From Syngnathus acus (Eukaryota; Chordata; Actinopteri; Syngnathiformes; Syngnathidae): 64,000 bases of DNA. A model generated the notes under the pieces. The model had not been told where the DNA came from. It did not search any database and was given only the letters and a program-made list of their open reading frames with translations. Each line of letters begins with the position of its first letter. Position 1 is the stretch's first letter. Below, one piece after another: positions 22,441 to 63,140 of this stretch. Both the position numbers and the translations under genes were made by a program. The DNA is taken from contig NC_051106.1 of assembly GCF_901709675.1 (NCBI RefSeq), positions 8,814,001 to 8,878,000 on the forward strand. Reading direction: 5' to 3'.

Positions 22441-24908
22441 TAAAGCCACTGTTAGTGTGTGGCGAGTAGTTTTGTTCCGTCCGTGTGGCTCCTTTCTTAA
22501 AACAGAGAGCTATTCATACTGTCTCCTGTGTTCACAGTAAGCAGGGAGTGTCCCAAAGTTGTCTGGACGCGAGTGCCAGGCTTTGAATCTTGGCTCCGGC
22601 TCGGTCACCGTGACATGACTGAGGGCCCGCCCGGGCGCCCAAAAAGACGGCCGACCATTGGCACAATGGCGCCTTGTGTTTGCGGCGCGACGGTGACGGG
22701 CATGACTGCTCCCTCGTTGTCGCTGGCGCCTCCTGGAGCGTCCCTGTCACCCCCAACCCCCTCTTTTCCCGTGGATTAGATAATAGGCAGCTTTAGTGTG
22801 GGCAGAGAGAGAGGTGTCACAGACCTCCTCTCTTTCTGCCATCTTCTCCATCTGCGCCAGGAGGAGCTTGGCACCGCATGCTCTGTTCGTGCTACGTTGA
22901 TGAGTTCTGCATTGTATCGACGGATCAATGCCTGATGCTCCAAGTGACTCTTAAGGCGAGCTTACGTTACCACTGGTGGTACGTCGGCTCCTCCTGCTGG
23001 TACGCGAAAACAGTACAGTAGCTTCCAGTCCCATTGTTGTTCTTTAGGACATCCAGAACAACATATTCTTGGGTCCCACTTCATTCCGCTTGGTCAGAAG
23101 TGATGGAGCTTGGCACCATCCAAGTTTCTGGGCGCCGCCAGGATGTCCTGAAGCTGCGGGGCAGAAACACATTGTGCAACTGAGTTGATATATAAACATT
23201 CTCCACCCAGCGATCCCGCTGTTTCACTCGCACTCTCCTCAGTGAGATCAAAAGTATCCCACATACATGAGAACGGCTGATAGTGAGAAGTAATCACAAG
23301 TTAGCCATGTTCGGGGTCAAGCAAAGTATTTTGAAGGCTCGGCGAAGCGGAGCCAGAGAAGCTTTATTCTCGGCGCCCAGCCATCCTCCGCACGTCTTCA
23401 CCCACTCATGTTTTTTTTTTCCTTCTCCCCTGACTGACGAGTTCCAGCGTGTGTGCATTTTAACTAAGTGACATTTAAGAAATGTTAATATTCATGTCTT
23501 AAAAACATCACCATGACAACGGGACAGGAAGCAGGAAGTCACAGAAGGGAGCGATAAATGCTACAATTGTACCTCCAGGTTGCACTTTTTTGTGTGCGTA
23601 CGTGCAAACATGAAGAATTCTTCCGGCATTCCAGCACCCTCGGGAGTTAACCTCTGAGCGGGTCGTCCTGACGGGAGAGCACAGTTATTCTTAGACCCGG
23701 GAGATAACGCAGCACTGTCAGAAATAATGGAAACTAAGAGCGCCTCGCTCTCGTTTTATTCAGTTGCAAAGCATAAAGATAAAAACCCTGCAAAGATGGT
23801 CATCCTGCTCAATCCATTGAAAAAGTTCTGCGCTTCCTCATATTTCTGCTTCTTGCTAGCAACAATTTCTACCAAATCCAACTAACAAAAACGACTACAA
23901 AAACCAACAAGAGTTCTTGTTACCTGTTGGCCATAAACACGATTAATGAACAAATGTTCTAAATGACCGAGTGGCTGAATGAAGACTCGGCGCGAACGTG
24001 CCCGTACCTGTCGACGACTGGGGAATGTTTACTGTCAAGCTGTTATTTGTTTCCGTTTTCTTTTGTGTGACCTTTACTGCTCTTTCAAGCCAGTTCTTTT
24101 GGGATTTTGAACATGTGCGTTCATATATACGAGTCATTACACTCCTTGCGGAAAAGAGTCATTGTAATTCCAAATGACTCTTGCAACACCTCAGGAACTC
24201 GTTTCCTTCGAATTCTTTTGTTTGTTCTTGCCAATGAGACGGACACGTGATATCCTCCCGTGTCTATGCTACCTTTCCCATGAATCTCGTGTGTTCAAGG
24301 AGTCTTTGTATGTCTTTTACAGACAAGTTTTCCGTATTCTTTGTCTTAGTTTGATGTTATGGATAAAGGACGGTCCATGAACGCAAATTATAAACAATAA
24401 AGTTGATAGATTCTCTTACCAGTTTTTTGCTGAGTCAGCTTGCTGTTCCTTTTTTTTTTTCTTTCTTTCTTCTTTTTACTAATGTTGGATTCTGTAATGT
24501 GCATTTGTTTTAGGTAAAAAAAACAGGTTTTGCAAGTTGGAGAGAGTGTTTGATGTCGTTGGTGTCAGTGTGCTCATATGAAAATGAACGGAACTGTATA
24601 TATAATACCAAAGAAATCCCGATATAGCATTTTTTTCTTGCATCATAACACACACGTGGGTGTTGCGGCCATTACTGTTGGCTTGTTGATGACGCCTCGT
24701 ACTCGGCAATGATGTCGCATCTCTGACTCATTCGGGCGCAGCCGCAAATAAAAAGTCTCACGGACAAAGCCTTAAAAAACGTGGACTCCTCTTCAAGTTG
24801 TTCTTCTTGAGCCTCGTGGAGGCCCGCCTTCTACGTTTTGGTCACCGTCATGTGCGTTTTCATCTTTTGTCAGGCGCGCCCTGCTCCGGGCGCTAACGCC
24901 TGCTGAGC

Positions 24909-31610
<6,702 letters not shown>

Positions 31611-32886
31611 GACTTTGTCAAAGCCGGATGCTGGTACGCTATCTCGCGCTTGCAGCGTTACTAAGGATGATAATGGGATGCCACTTCCTGAGAGAGACGC
31701 TTTGTTGCAACAAAGGGGGGGACCAGCTCTGTGATCAAATACAACCCACATGATACTGAGATGGCAACGGTTGCGTTATGTGTTGCTCGACACCAGGGGC
31801 TCATTTTGCCTCGCCCATCTGTTTAGTATATGTGGTTCAAATTTGGTCACAAAATCTTGAGGACTAGTTTGCGCGTGAAGGAGCCTGGGAGATGGTTAAA
31901 ATGGCCACTTCATAGAACATCCTTGATGATTTTGAGCCTGGGTTTGATATATTTATTCGTCTACTCATGCTAGACATGCCTACCAAATTTCAAGTTGATC
32001 TGTGGATTTTTGAAAAACTTCCACAAAGCACTGGAGTGTAAAGCCCCTTCAAACTTTTATTTTTGAGTCACTCTAATAAGGCTTTATGTACTATACCCAC
32101 CTTTACGACGTCAGAGCTTGACACGTATCGTGCTGGAATGGGGTGATTGGGAAAGTAGTAGTAACAACTTGAGACAATCTTTCCTCATGTTATTACATGT
32201 TTTATCCGCCAGGTGGTGCTGATTTACAAGTACAGCTTATGATTTTTAAATTTTTTTTTTTTTACAAAGCAAACTCCCCCTTCAGACATTTTTTTTTAAA
32301 TTTAAAGTAAATGCTCCCTTTTAATTGACAATGGACACATTTTATTGTTTTTAATATCTTTTAATGCTGTGGAAGATAATTTTGTATTGAAACATAACAT
32401 TTCATACCCGAAGAAGCCCTTTACACTCCCACCCAGCCCTCCTTCCAATGTGAATGTTAAGAACCACTCTTGGTATTTTGCAATGTCATCAGGTAGAACA
32501 TAAATGTATAATTAGTGACAATTCATATGTGTGAAACAATAACGTCCGCTTTGACAGTGCTGGAAAGTTGAGCTTTGTACAGGTAATAACGTCCACTAAT
32601 CATCGCTTGACTGGGACCACAGACTACTTTTACATTTTAGCACCTTCAGTTTTGCCTTCTCCAATTTTAACCCTTCCTGTATGATGAACTAACTGTATTT
32701 ACAAATGACAGTAATAATCCATATTCACGGTCAGTCAGCTGCTTGTTTTTTTTTGTTTTTTTTAATGATGTGTAAAACATAACTGAATTACTACGTCAAT
32801 CTATCTATTACTCTAAATAGTTTTGTACAGTCCCGTGTCGAATCTGCTCAGTTCACTGGACCTGCGTAAAATGGCAAACTAATAAA
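31611..32886 (+). other. pld1: pld1 3' untranslated region with poly(A) signal
   Basis: Non-coding, increasingly AT-rich sequence from the stop to AATAAA at 32881-32886. The signal is followed by a TTGTTC...GTGGAGATTGTCTGG GU-rich stretch, a plausible cleavage context. The end is inferred. Confidence 0.55.
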
Positions 32887-33300
32887 ATTGATCACTTGTT
32901 CATAACAAAGACACTTTGAGTTAGTATGTGGAGATTGTCTGGAAAAAAACATGATTTTTATTTCATCGATTCAATTTGAAATTTACACAACAATAATAAT
33001 ACAATTGATTGGCTGATTAAATACAGAATTTAAAAAATTCATCGTAACTATAACATTATTTCATTAAAAATATTCTATATAACTAAGTTGAATCTTGTAA
33101 ATAAACAAAACAGACATACTGATCATCAAGAAATGAACACATTAAAAATACCAAACTATGGTAATAATCTGTATTTATATTTTTATTTTTAATAAAAAAC
33201 AAATAGAAGAATACTTATGTACTTATTTTGACCTTTAACTGTCTTTCACACTTAATTATGGATTCCTATAAAAATAATGAGCGTATCATTTGGGTGACAC
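32887..33300. other. pld1-tnik spacer
   Basis: Very AT-rich sequence with no gene or recognised element. Confidence 0.6.
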
Positions 33301-33676
33301 GAGCGAGTCACATGACGCGTTGAAAGTGCGAGACTCCCCGCAGCTGGGGTCCGCCTTTTTAGCCCCTCCCTCCCTCCCTCCCTTTCCGCTTTCCATCCGC
33401 TGACTGTCTGTCACCGCACACGGAGCGGCGGCGGTGGCTCACAGTCACACACACTCGAGCCGACCCGCGAGGCAACCCTACCGGCTTCTGTTTCCCCTCC
33501 GTCCCGCTGACATGAACCGGGAAGCGGTCGCTGTCGTCCTCGCCTCGCCTTAACTGGAGGCGACTTATCGGAGAAACATTCAACGGCAGGACCACCAGCA
33601 TTACCTTGGACGTTAAGAGCTTTTTTTTGTTTTGCTTTTATTTATTTTTTATCTTTCCTTTTAGTGTGACTCCGCC
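33301..33676 (+). promoter_or_regulatory. tnik: tnik promoter and 5' untranslated region
   Basis: An abrupt GC-rich island follows the AT-rich spacer, with GAGTCACATGACGCG, a CCTCCCTCCCTCCC run, GGAGCGGCGGCGGTGG and no clear TATA box, as expected for a broadly expressed kinase gene. The transcription start is not resolvable. The start codon at 33677 has a near-ideal context (GCCATGG). Confidence 0.5.
33512..33553 (+). promoter_or_regulatory. Upstream ORF in the tnik leader
   Basis: A 13-codon frame begins at ATG 33512 and ends at TAA 33551-33553, 123 bases before the tnik ATG. If included in the mRNA it could damp translation. Confidence 0.35.
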
Positions 33677-55560
<21,884 letters not shown>

Positions 55561-56383
55561 TGGCCCCGCCCCCTTGGTCCAGCCTCGCTCTCCCATTGAC
55601 TGTTGACCTCTTCCTCCTTTTTGCACACTTTGTCCGCTCCTCTTCCTCCTGCCGCCTTGCCCTCATGACTTGAAACAAACACCAACAGGGAAGCGGAGGG
55701 ACCACTTGATCTCCTCCTCTTCTTCCTCCTTCTCTTCCTCCTCCCACCAATCCAAAAGATGACGTCCGTGTCCCTTTACGCCGAAAATCGTACACTTCCA
55801 ACCAACCTCCTTCACGGCCTTCCTCTCCTCTCCTCTTTGTCGTCTTTCCACTCTTCAAAGGTGCTGCATCAGTCTTGAGCTGTCAATCAACAAAGAGCGT
55901 CTGTGTGAGACTTTACAGCACACGCCTGTCCCTGAAAAGAAAAAAAAAAATGTGCATACATAATTCCGAGATTGAAGTCTCGGTGAGGGGGTTCTACGTA
56001 TTTTTTTTTTTATTGTAGTTGCGTTGGATTCGTGCTAACACATTTGGAATTGTTTGGTTAATTATCGCTAGTGACAGACGAGCTAACGAACACCTCAAAC
56101 CATGTCGTCGTGTACTGTACTAAAAAAGGCTGTAGATGCACAACAGGCTAACGGTTTAGCAATAAAGAGCCAAGTGGTCTTCCCACTGTGCGCCGTCGTG
56201 CGTGCGTCCCGTGCGTGTGTGTGTGTTGTCCCAGTCATCACACTGAGGACTCGCAGACAAAACTTCTGTAACATTTTATTTTTGCCGTGTGTTTTCATTT
56301 TTCTTTTTAAAAAAAAAAAAAAGACTAATCATCCTGTTTGAGGATTTGTTTTGTTTTGTAAGAGACACTGGAAGAGAAATAAA
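55561..56383 (+). other. tnik: tnik 3' untranslated region with poly(A) signal
   Basis: Begins after TGA at 55558. It contains a long CT-rich tract (about 55600-55760) and ends at a consensus AATAAA (56378-56383). No competing gene is seen. Confidence 0.6.
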
Positions 56384-56930
56384 TGCAAGAGTAGAGCCAT
56401 GATGCTGCTGCGTATGTTCTTGAGTTGGGGGCGGGCGGGGGGCAACGTATAATAATGAAAAGCTCCTTGCGTGTTTGTCCGTTCGGGTCATTACACTGAG
56501 GACAGAAATGTAAGTGTCAGACTTTGGTCACCTTGTGAGTGTATCATTAACCAGATGGAGTGATTGAGTCAGCTACTGAAATGTGGAATTTCGCCACTTG
56601 TATTAATTTTAAAAAAAGTAACAATTTTATTGACACTTAATCCATTGTTTTTCATGCGATGCTGGCTAGTACAAATTTCAAGTGTACCTTTGGGGGTTTA
56701 CTCCTAATATCCATAAAAATGCAGTTATCACTAATGAACACAAGATGTTACAAATGTTAAATGGCCATTTATTTGCATATATTGGGGTAAAAAAAAAAAA
56801 TGTGTGCGTGGATGATTTCTTTCTTGGGTTGCTGTGTTTGGACTGTCCTTTTGTGCAGCATGCATGCACATTGGACATTGGTCATTGATCCCCCTCCCCC
56901 CACCTGAAGAGCTCTGGTGGGTGACACACT
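56384..56930 (+). promoter_or_regulatory. tnik-slc2a2 spacer, probable slc2a2 promoter
   Basis: Only about 550 bases separate the tnik poly(A) signal from the slc2a2 ATG, so proximal promoter elements must lie here or in the tnik 3' UTR. The minus strand at 56541-56552 reads GGTTAATGATAC, close to an HNF1 site (GTTAATNATTAAC). A second half-site GGTTAATTATC lies at about 56057 in the tnik 3' UTR. HNF1A controls GLUT2 in mammals; the sites are inferred by eye. Confidence 0.35.
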
Positions 56931-59765
56931 ATGGAGCCGGGAAAGGTAAACTCACATTTACGTATCGTGAGTCATATAGTCTTGTAAAAAAAAAAAAAAA
57001 AAGGATTTACTTTCAATTTCATTCATTGTTGCAGGAGCTGACAACCACGTTGGCGGTGGCCGTGTTCACGGCAGTGTTGGGCTCTCTGCAGTACGGTTAC
57101 AGCGTGGGAGTCATTAACGCCCCGCAGCGGGTGAGTCGAGCTTAAGTTGTCACCTGTGTTTGAAAGTTAGAAAATATCATTTAAAAACATTTTCAACATC
57201 CAATATGCTTCTTAGCACTTTGTTTACTTGTAACAATGGTGTCAAAACGGTGGCTCAGGGGCCTTTTGTGACCCATTGTCTATTTTTAAGTGGCCCACAA
57301 CATACTGTACGCTAAAAATGATATTTGCCCTGAATAAATTTGCTTTATAGAGCTTTTATAATTTCTTTCTTAAACCTAAACCATTTTTCTTAGAGAAAGC
57401 TGTTCAGGAAGCAATTAAAATAAATATAACTAATATAAAAATAAAATGCAATTACTTAATTTACTGATTTTGGTGTGTTTGATCAACTAAATTCAGTGGC
57501 TTTGCAGCCTCTTTTTCTGTATGTGGCTCAAAAAGCACTTCAAAGTAAGTCTGGCTGTTGTTAAGAACTTCACGTTTTGATTAACAAGATACCATTGACG
57601 ACTTTGCAAATTTCTGCGCGCCAGGTGATCGAGAGACATTATGGACGCTCGCTGGGTGTGGAAGCCGAGCCCATGTCGCTCAACGACAGCCAAAGGGCAG
57701 ACGGCGCGCAAGAGCCGGTCCATCCGGACGTGCTCATGTACTGGTCCCTGTCGGTGGCCATCTTCCCCGTCGGCGGCGTGTTCTCCTCCTTCCTGGTGGG
57801 ATTCGTGGGAGATCTCAGAGGCAGGTGAGGAAGCAACAAAGTAAATTGTTAGTGTCCAAACAAATGGTTTTATTTGATATATTTTTTGTAATGAAGTAAG
57901 TCTGGTGTGAATATCAGGGTGAAGGGCATGTTGATGATCAACGTGCTGGCCGTGGCCAGCGGGCTCCTGATGGGACTATGCAAGATGTGGCGGGCTCACA
58001 TCATGGTCATCGTCGGCCGCGCCATCATGGGTTTCTACTGCGGTGAGCCGCCCTGCATCACCTCATCATCTCAGGCTGTCATATTAAATTTAAACTTTAA
58101 TGTGTGTGTGTTTTCAGGTTTGTCGTCCGGCCTGGTGCCCATGTACATCGGCGAGATAGCGCCCAAAGCTTACCGAGGGGCCTTGGGGACTTTACACCAG
58201 CTGGCTATTGTCATTGGCATCTTCATCAGCCAGGTAGGGGGGGGGGGGGGCGTTCCGAGCCACGCATCCATGTTTCTTCATCGCAACACGTATGTCGTGG
58301 GCAGGTGATCGGCTTGGACTTCATCCTGGGTAACGACGACATGTGGCCGTTGCTGTTGGCGTTGTCGGGAAGCCCTGCCATTCTACAGTCTTTACTTCTG
58401 CCCCTGTGCCCCGAAAGCCCACGCTACCTCTATATCCTTCTGGGAAAAGAACTAGAGGCTCAGGAAAGTACGTAAGGACTCTAGTCACCCCAAAACAAAC
58501 TTGAAACAAATAAACACCTGATTTTTAATAAATAAATAAATAAATAGTTTTACTTTGGCACGCTTTGCGGCAGGTCTGAATCGCCTAAAGGGGCCGTACG
58601 ACGCATCCGCCGATCTAGAGGAGATGAGGCGGGAGAAGGAGGAGGTGGACAAGGTGCCTCGGGTCTCCATCTCATCTCTGGTTGGTATACCGCGATTGGA
58701 ATTTTTCCCCGTGCACTTTTTCCCCGCATATTGACACAGCTCTCGTGTCTTCTGTCTGTCCCAAGATCTGCTCGTCGGTGTACAGGCGGCAGCTCTTTGT
58801 GGCCCTCGCCATGCACTTGTCTCAGCAGCTGTCGGGCATCAACGCGGTGAGTGTTTTTATAGTTTTACATTTGAATCACTTCAATGAACTGTCCGTTTTC
58901 TGTTGTTCAAGATCTTTTACTACTCCACGGCAATCTTCACTCGGGCCGGCGTCAGTCAACCCGTCTATGCCACCATCGGCATGGGCGCCGTAAACATCAT
59001 CTTCACTCTGGTGTCGGTGAGTTGCTATTTATCGAGCTACATATCTGTCTAGCTAGCTATATTGTGTGTAGAAATGTGTAACACATGACATCTGCACTAC
59101 TCGTGTGTTCCAGGTGGTGCTGGTGGACCGGGCCGGCAGGCGCACTCTGACCCTGGCCGGCCTGGGCGGCATGTGCTTCTGCGCCGTCGCCATGACAGTC
59201 GGCCTCAAGTTCCAGGTTTGTCCAATTGTGCCCTGGGAACGAGATTCCAATACCACCGGGGTTATCGTCTTACCTTGCAGAGCGAGTACGCCTGGATGAG
59301 CTACGTTTGCATGTCGGCCATTTTCCTTTTTGTGGCCTTCTTTGAGATCGGGCCCGGTCCCATTCCGTGGTTCATCGTGGCCGAGTTGTTCAGCCAAGGG
59401 CCCCGGCCGGCGGCCATCGCCCTCGCCGGCTGTTGCAACTGGACCAGCAACTTCATCGTAGGCATGACCTTTTCCTACATACAGGTAGGAGCCTGTAGTA
59501 GTCTGGACAATTGTATTTCTTTTTAAGAGAGACTCCTCACTGTTAAATTCCCTTTCAGAACTGGCTGGGCGCGTACATCTTTCTCTTGTTTGCTGCGCTG
59601 CTTTTCGCCTTCACCGCCTTCACGTACATGCGAGTGCCAGAGACCAAGGGCAAAAGCTTTGAGGAGATCGCCGAGCTTTTCCGAACGGGTGGCAAAAAGG
59701 CGCCGCACGACGCCAAGAGCGACGACATGGAATTGCAGCAGCTCAAAACAGCGACGCATGCTTGA
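56931..59765 (+). CDS. slc2a2: Facilitated glucose transporter member 2 (GLUT2)
   Basis: Twelve exons, 506 residues (human 524): 56931-56945, 57035-57130, 57625-57824, 57918-58042, 58118-58233, 58305-58467, 58574-58680, 58766-58846, 58912-59016, 59114-59215, 59281-59484, 59559-59765. The first exon codes only MEPGK, parallel to the five-residue first exon of human SLC2A2. It is a 12-TM plasma-membrane hexose carrier of liver, beta cell and gut. Visible family signatures: GVINAPQ in TM1, [33 protein letters not shown] in TM7, GPGPIPWF in TM10 and [14 protein letters not shown] after TM12. The first extracellular loop has a sequon at N57 and is about 25 residues shorter than in mammalian GLUT2. 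GLUT2 rather than GLUT1/3 is chosen from [16 protein letters not shown] and the TNIK-EIF5A2 neighbourhood, although QLS (295-297) is GLUT1-like. Confidence 0.9.
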
Positions 59766-60666
59766 GGGACCAAGCGTATGCAAGTTAGTCATTTGTGGAC
59801 AAATGGTTGGCAAAACATATTTCAGAGTTGGAAAGGTATTAATCAGTTGAGAAATCTGCAACAAGTGTGGGAAGCTGCCAGAACTGAAGAATTTCATTTG
59901 CACGATTACATCCTACATTACGGTATTTGCAAACCTGCTGTTGATGCGCAAGCAGTTCCTCTATCGCCACCTGGAGGTTAATACTTGATGATTTGAGAGG
60001 AGCTTCTCAATTTACCTCCAACTTGTCAGTATTACTGTCTTGAGCTTTAAAAGGAATTAGCGTTAAAAGGAAATCTCAGGGCCACATAAAAAAGGGGCGT
60101 AAAGGTTTTTTCTCTTAACAGCTAGAATTTGACCTTACCACACAACATTATTGTAATAAAAATGTGACTATATTTTTGCTCATTACACCTTGTTCTACTT
60201 GTACTTCTCATAATGTTACATCATATTCTTGCGCCGTTTATTTTTCCTCTCTCCATGAGATATTTTGGCTTAATTCGCATTTGATTTTCAAAAGGCTTGT
60301 TTTGTCTGTTTAGATAATTCTCTTACCCATTGGGATTTCGTGTTGTAGTTTGACCTTTTTGTGCTGATACAGTTTTGTAGATTATTACTTTCCCTCCTTA
60401 TTCTCATAGAAATGTATGCTCCGTTGTTGTTTACAAGATATTTACTTTCCTTGCATTTACTTCATTATTGTGATCTTTTGTGTGTGAGGTTTCTTTTACT
60501 GTAACCATGCTGAAATATTATATGCATTTTTTCCTGCTTAATGACATTACTAGTACTACCTCATTGTGGTATTATTTTAGGTGCAATTACGTCTATTTCT
60601 CAGTTTCCTTGTGTCATGTTTAATGCACACACAAAACATGTTTGACCAATTATTTGATGAAATAAA
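59766..60666 (+). other. slc2a2: slc2a2 3' untranslated region with poly(A) signal
   Basis: AT-rich non-coding sequence ending in AATAAA (60661-60666) next to ATGAAATAAAGGAAT. RPL22L1, which sits between these genes in mammals, is not found here. Confidence 0.55.
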
Positions 60667-60854
60667 GGAATCAAAATTAAAACCAAAATGAATGCACTCA
60701 TTTTTACTTGAATTAATAACTGAAGCGCAAATGACTATTTTATTGAATGAATGTGTAAAAAATGACTACATTCGGCTACAGGTACGCAAAAAACGTAAAC
60801 GCCATTCTTTTGTCATCTGCCCAAATATGGTCACGAGCTCGACAGAGAGCTTAA

Positions 60855-60945
60855 AGGTGATTGGCTCCACCCATCGCACACTGATCACGTGAGCGGTTAC
60901 CTGGACTTCCGCCATATAAAATATTTTACGCAGGCGAACCGGGTT
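60855..60945 (+). promoter_or_regulatory. eif5a2: eif5a2 core promoter
   Basis: An inverted CCAAT box (GATTGGCTCC near 60860), a canonical E-box CACGTG (60886-60891) and a TATA box TATAAAAT (60915-60922) precede a pyrimidine-rich start. A C followed by T-tract (C TTTTTTTCTTG from about 60946) lies about 30 bases after the TATA box and resembles a 5' terminal oligopyrimidine start. E-box use by MYC is known for EIF5A genes in mammals; here it is inferred. Confidence 0.6.
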
Positions 60946-60978
60946 CTTTTTTTCTTGTGGCGTCAGTAGTTCTCAAAG
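60946..60978 (+). other. eif5a2: eif5a2 non-coding exon 1
   Basis: From the inferred start to a strong donor CTCAAAG|GTAAGT. The coding exon begins behind TTCATACAG at 61600 with ten untranslated bases before the ATG. Confidence 0.55.
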
Positions 60979-61599
60979 GTAAGTTCACATTGTTTGTGGA
61001 GCCACTCCACAAACGAACGTCTTTGCTCTTATTTGTGAATTTAAAAAAAGATAGCCAAGATACCCCGTGCGGTTAATGAGTAACTTGGCCCGGAAGAGAC
61101 TCCATTTTGGGAAAGCTAATATTTAGCAACTCGTGTCAAGTCTTTTGGGTGTGGGCCACCGTGGCAAAACCGTCAATGTGCCTTTTCTAAAATGACTAGC
61201 AGCCATTCCAACGCCGTCTTTATTTTAAACCTTCCTCAATAGCCCCCCGTGATATTACGATAAGAATACACAATTACACCTTTGCAAAAAAGTCTTAAAA
61301 TGATGTTTTTAAAGCATACCTGCGTTGAGATGAAGACCATTGACGGCTGTTTGAGGTTACACAGGTACCAATACCTAAAAATTAAAACAAGAAAAAAACG
61401 CTTATTTTTGGCCTATGGTCGACAGTATGGGCACATTTATACGACTAAACACACATTTCGGCTCTTCTGACGTAAAACGACACCACTGTCTCTTTGGGGA
61501 CTTTATCAGGACTATCATAAAATAAGACTTTATTCGTTGGAAGCTATGCATTATTTTTAATCTCACCTTTTAAAAAGATCACCCATTGTGTTCATACAG
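60979..61599 (+). other. eif5a2 intron 1
   Basis: Non-coding sequence between the leader exon and the first coding exon. Nothing else recognised. Confidence 0.55.
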
Positions 61600-61609
61600 C
61601 GAGATAAGC

Positions 61610-63140
61610 ATGGAAGAAGATTTTGAGACTGGCGAATCTGGGGCATCTGCCACATTCCCTATGCAGGCCTCTTCCCTGAGGAAGAATGGCTTTGTCATGC
61701 TTAAAGGGCATCCCTGTAAGATTGTTGACATGTCTACCTCCAAGACTGGCAAACACGGCCATGCCAAGGTAAATAAAACACAAATGTCAGCTGTCAGTGT
61801 CATGCGTGACCCCAACACCCACAATGCTCACAACAACTTTGTGCCAGAAGCTAATATTTAAAAATGATGTTTATAGGTCCATCTTGTTGGAATTGACATT
61901 TTCACTGGCAAGAAGTATGAAGATCTTTGTCCATCTACTCATAACATGAACGTTCCCGATGTGAAGAGGAAGGAATACCAGGTGGGATGTTGGCTAGGTT
62001 GGGTATTAGCTGTTTTGTCTTGAAAGAACATCTAAACCCAAACATTTCTTTTGCAAGAGTATGTGAGTGCCCCGCACAAATCAAAACTACAGTATTGTAG
62101 TTCAAGTACCGCTTACGGAGTAAGAATTAAACAAAATCGTCAATCTCAGGTGACAGGGCAATGTCGCCCTCTGCTGGCGGCAGATGTAACTCGCAATTAC
62201 GCATGCCAAACTTGTGGGTGTCACGTGACCAACCCCAGAAAACAGGTTTATGGATTCTCTGTCTGCTGCACGTTGGCAACGTGACTCCCAGAACCTCAAC
62301 TTGCTGAAGTGCTCAAGTTAAATAGCTAGGTAGTGCAAATTTTTTTATTTGGAATGACTTTGTCCCGGAGGATTTTCGAGGCCTCTGAAATCCTTAGCCC
62401 ATGGTTTTTGTGTGTGTGGTCACTTATGTTGCTACGTAAATGGGCGTTTTCTGTAAAGATGTTTTTTTCTTTTGGGCTTGTTATATTAGACAAACTTGTT
62501 GTTCCTAAGAGGGCGTGTCACACCTCTGTGAGAACGTGATGTACAGCAAACTTGCTAAACGGGTTGCCTCTTGGCTGACAAGTCTGCCTGACTGGTTCCT
62601 CTCGGGCTGTGAATCAGTGCAAGGGGGGAAAAACCATGAATGGGTAAAAAAAAAAATTCAAGTAGGTTGGTTCAGGAATAATTTCCTCCCCTGCAGACAT
62701 TCATTTGTCAAAATTGTTTTTGTTTTGGGATGATGCAGCAAAAGGTTACCATTCTCTTGAGAAAATGGATGCAACTTTTTGAGGTGATAAAAAAAAAAAG
62801 AAAAAAGATGTCCTCTGTTTTGAGTTTCCATGTTTGCATTGACGTATATCTAGGTCCTCTGTATAAACGATGATTTTTTGAGCCTGATGGATGAAGCTGC
62901 CGATACCAGAGATGACCTTCGATTGCCCGAAGGCGATTTGGGCAAAGAAATTGAGAAGAAAATGCAGAATGGGGAAGAGTTTTTTGTGAGTTTCTTTCAT
63001 CCCGTTTTGCACGTCTTTTGGAAGACACTAGTGCAGCTTGATAATGCTGTTTTTTTTTGGTTTTGTTCTAGGTCACAGTGTTACAGGCTCTCGGTGAAGA
63101 GCAGGTGATGAGCACTAAGGCAGCGACCTCCAACAATTAA
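61610..63140 (+). CDS. eif5a2: Eukaryotic translation factor 5A-2
   Basis: Four coding exons, 61610-61768, 61877-61981, 62854-62985 and 63072-63140, all phase 0, encode 154 residues (human 153). eIF5A binds the ribosomal E site and promotes peptide bond formation at stalling motifs and termination; it works only after a lysine is converted to hypusine. The modification loop [12 protein letters not shown] is intact, with the target at Lys48, followed by [16 protein letters not shown] and the C-terminal OB fold ([13 protein letters not shown]). The N-terminus [19 protein letters not shown] fits the family. The C-terminal half is more diverged than usual for eIF5A (for example [20 protein letters not shown]) and the last residues [10 protein letters not shown] are unlike the human ends. 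Assignment to the A2 paralogue rests on synteny. The ATG at 61610 has A at -3 and G at +4. Confidence 0.92.
61982..62853 (+). other. eif5a2 intron 3 (between coding exons 2 and 3)
   Basis: No exon is seen. A CTCF-like motif lies at 62166-62178 on the minus strand; otherwise there are short A/T runs. Confidence 0.6.
62166..62178 (-). promoter_or_regulatory. CTCF-like motif
   Basis: The minus strand reads CCAGCAGAGGGCG, a close match to the CTCF core. Confidence 0.35.

Larger units (their letters stand above)
21478..24873 (+). other. Probable first intron of pld1, repeat-bearing
   Basis: No coding exon is supported. It contains a SINE-like piece (21863-21960), a DNA-transposon end (22300-22440) and otherwise unremarkable sequence. 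Confidence 0.4.
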
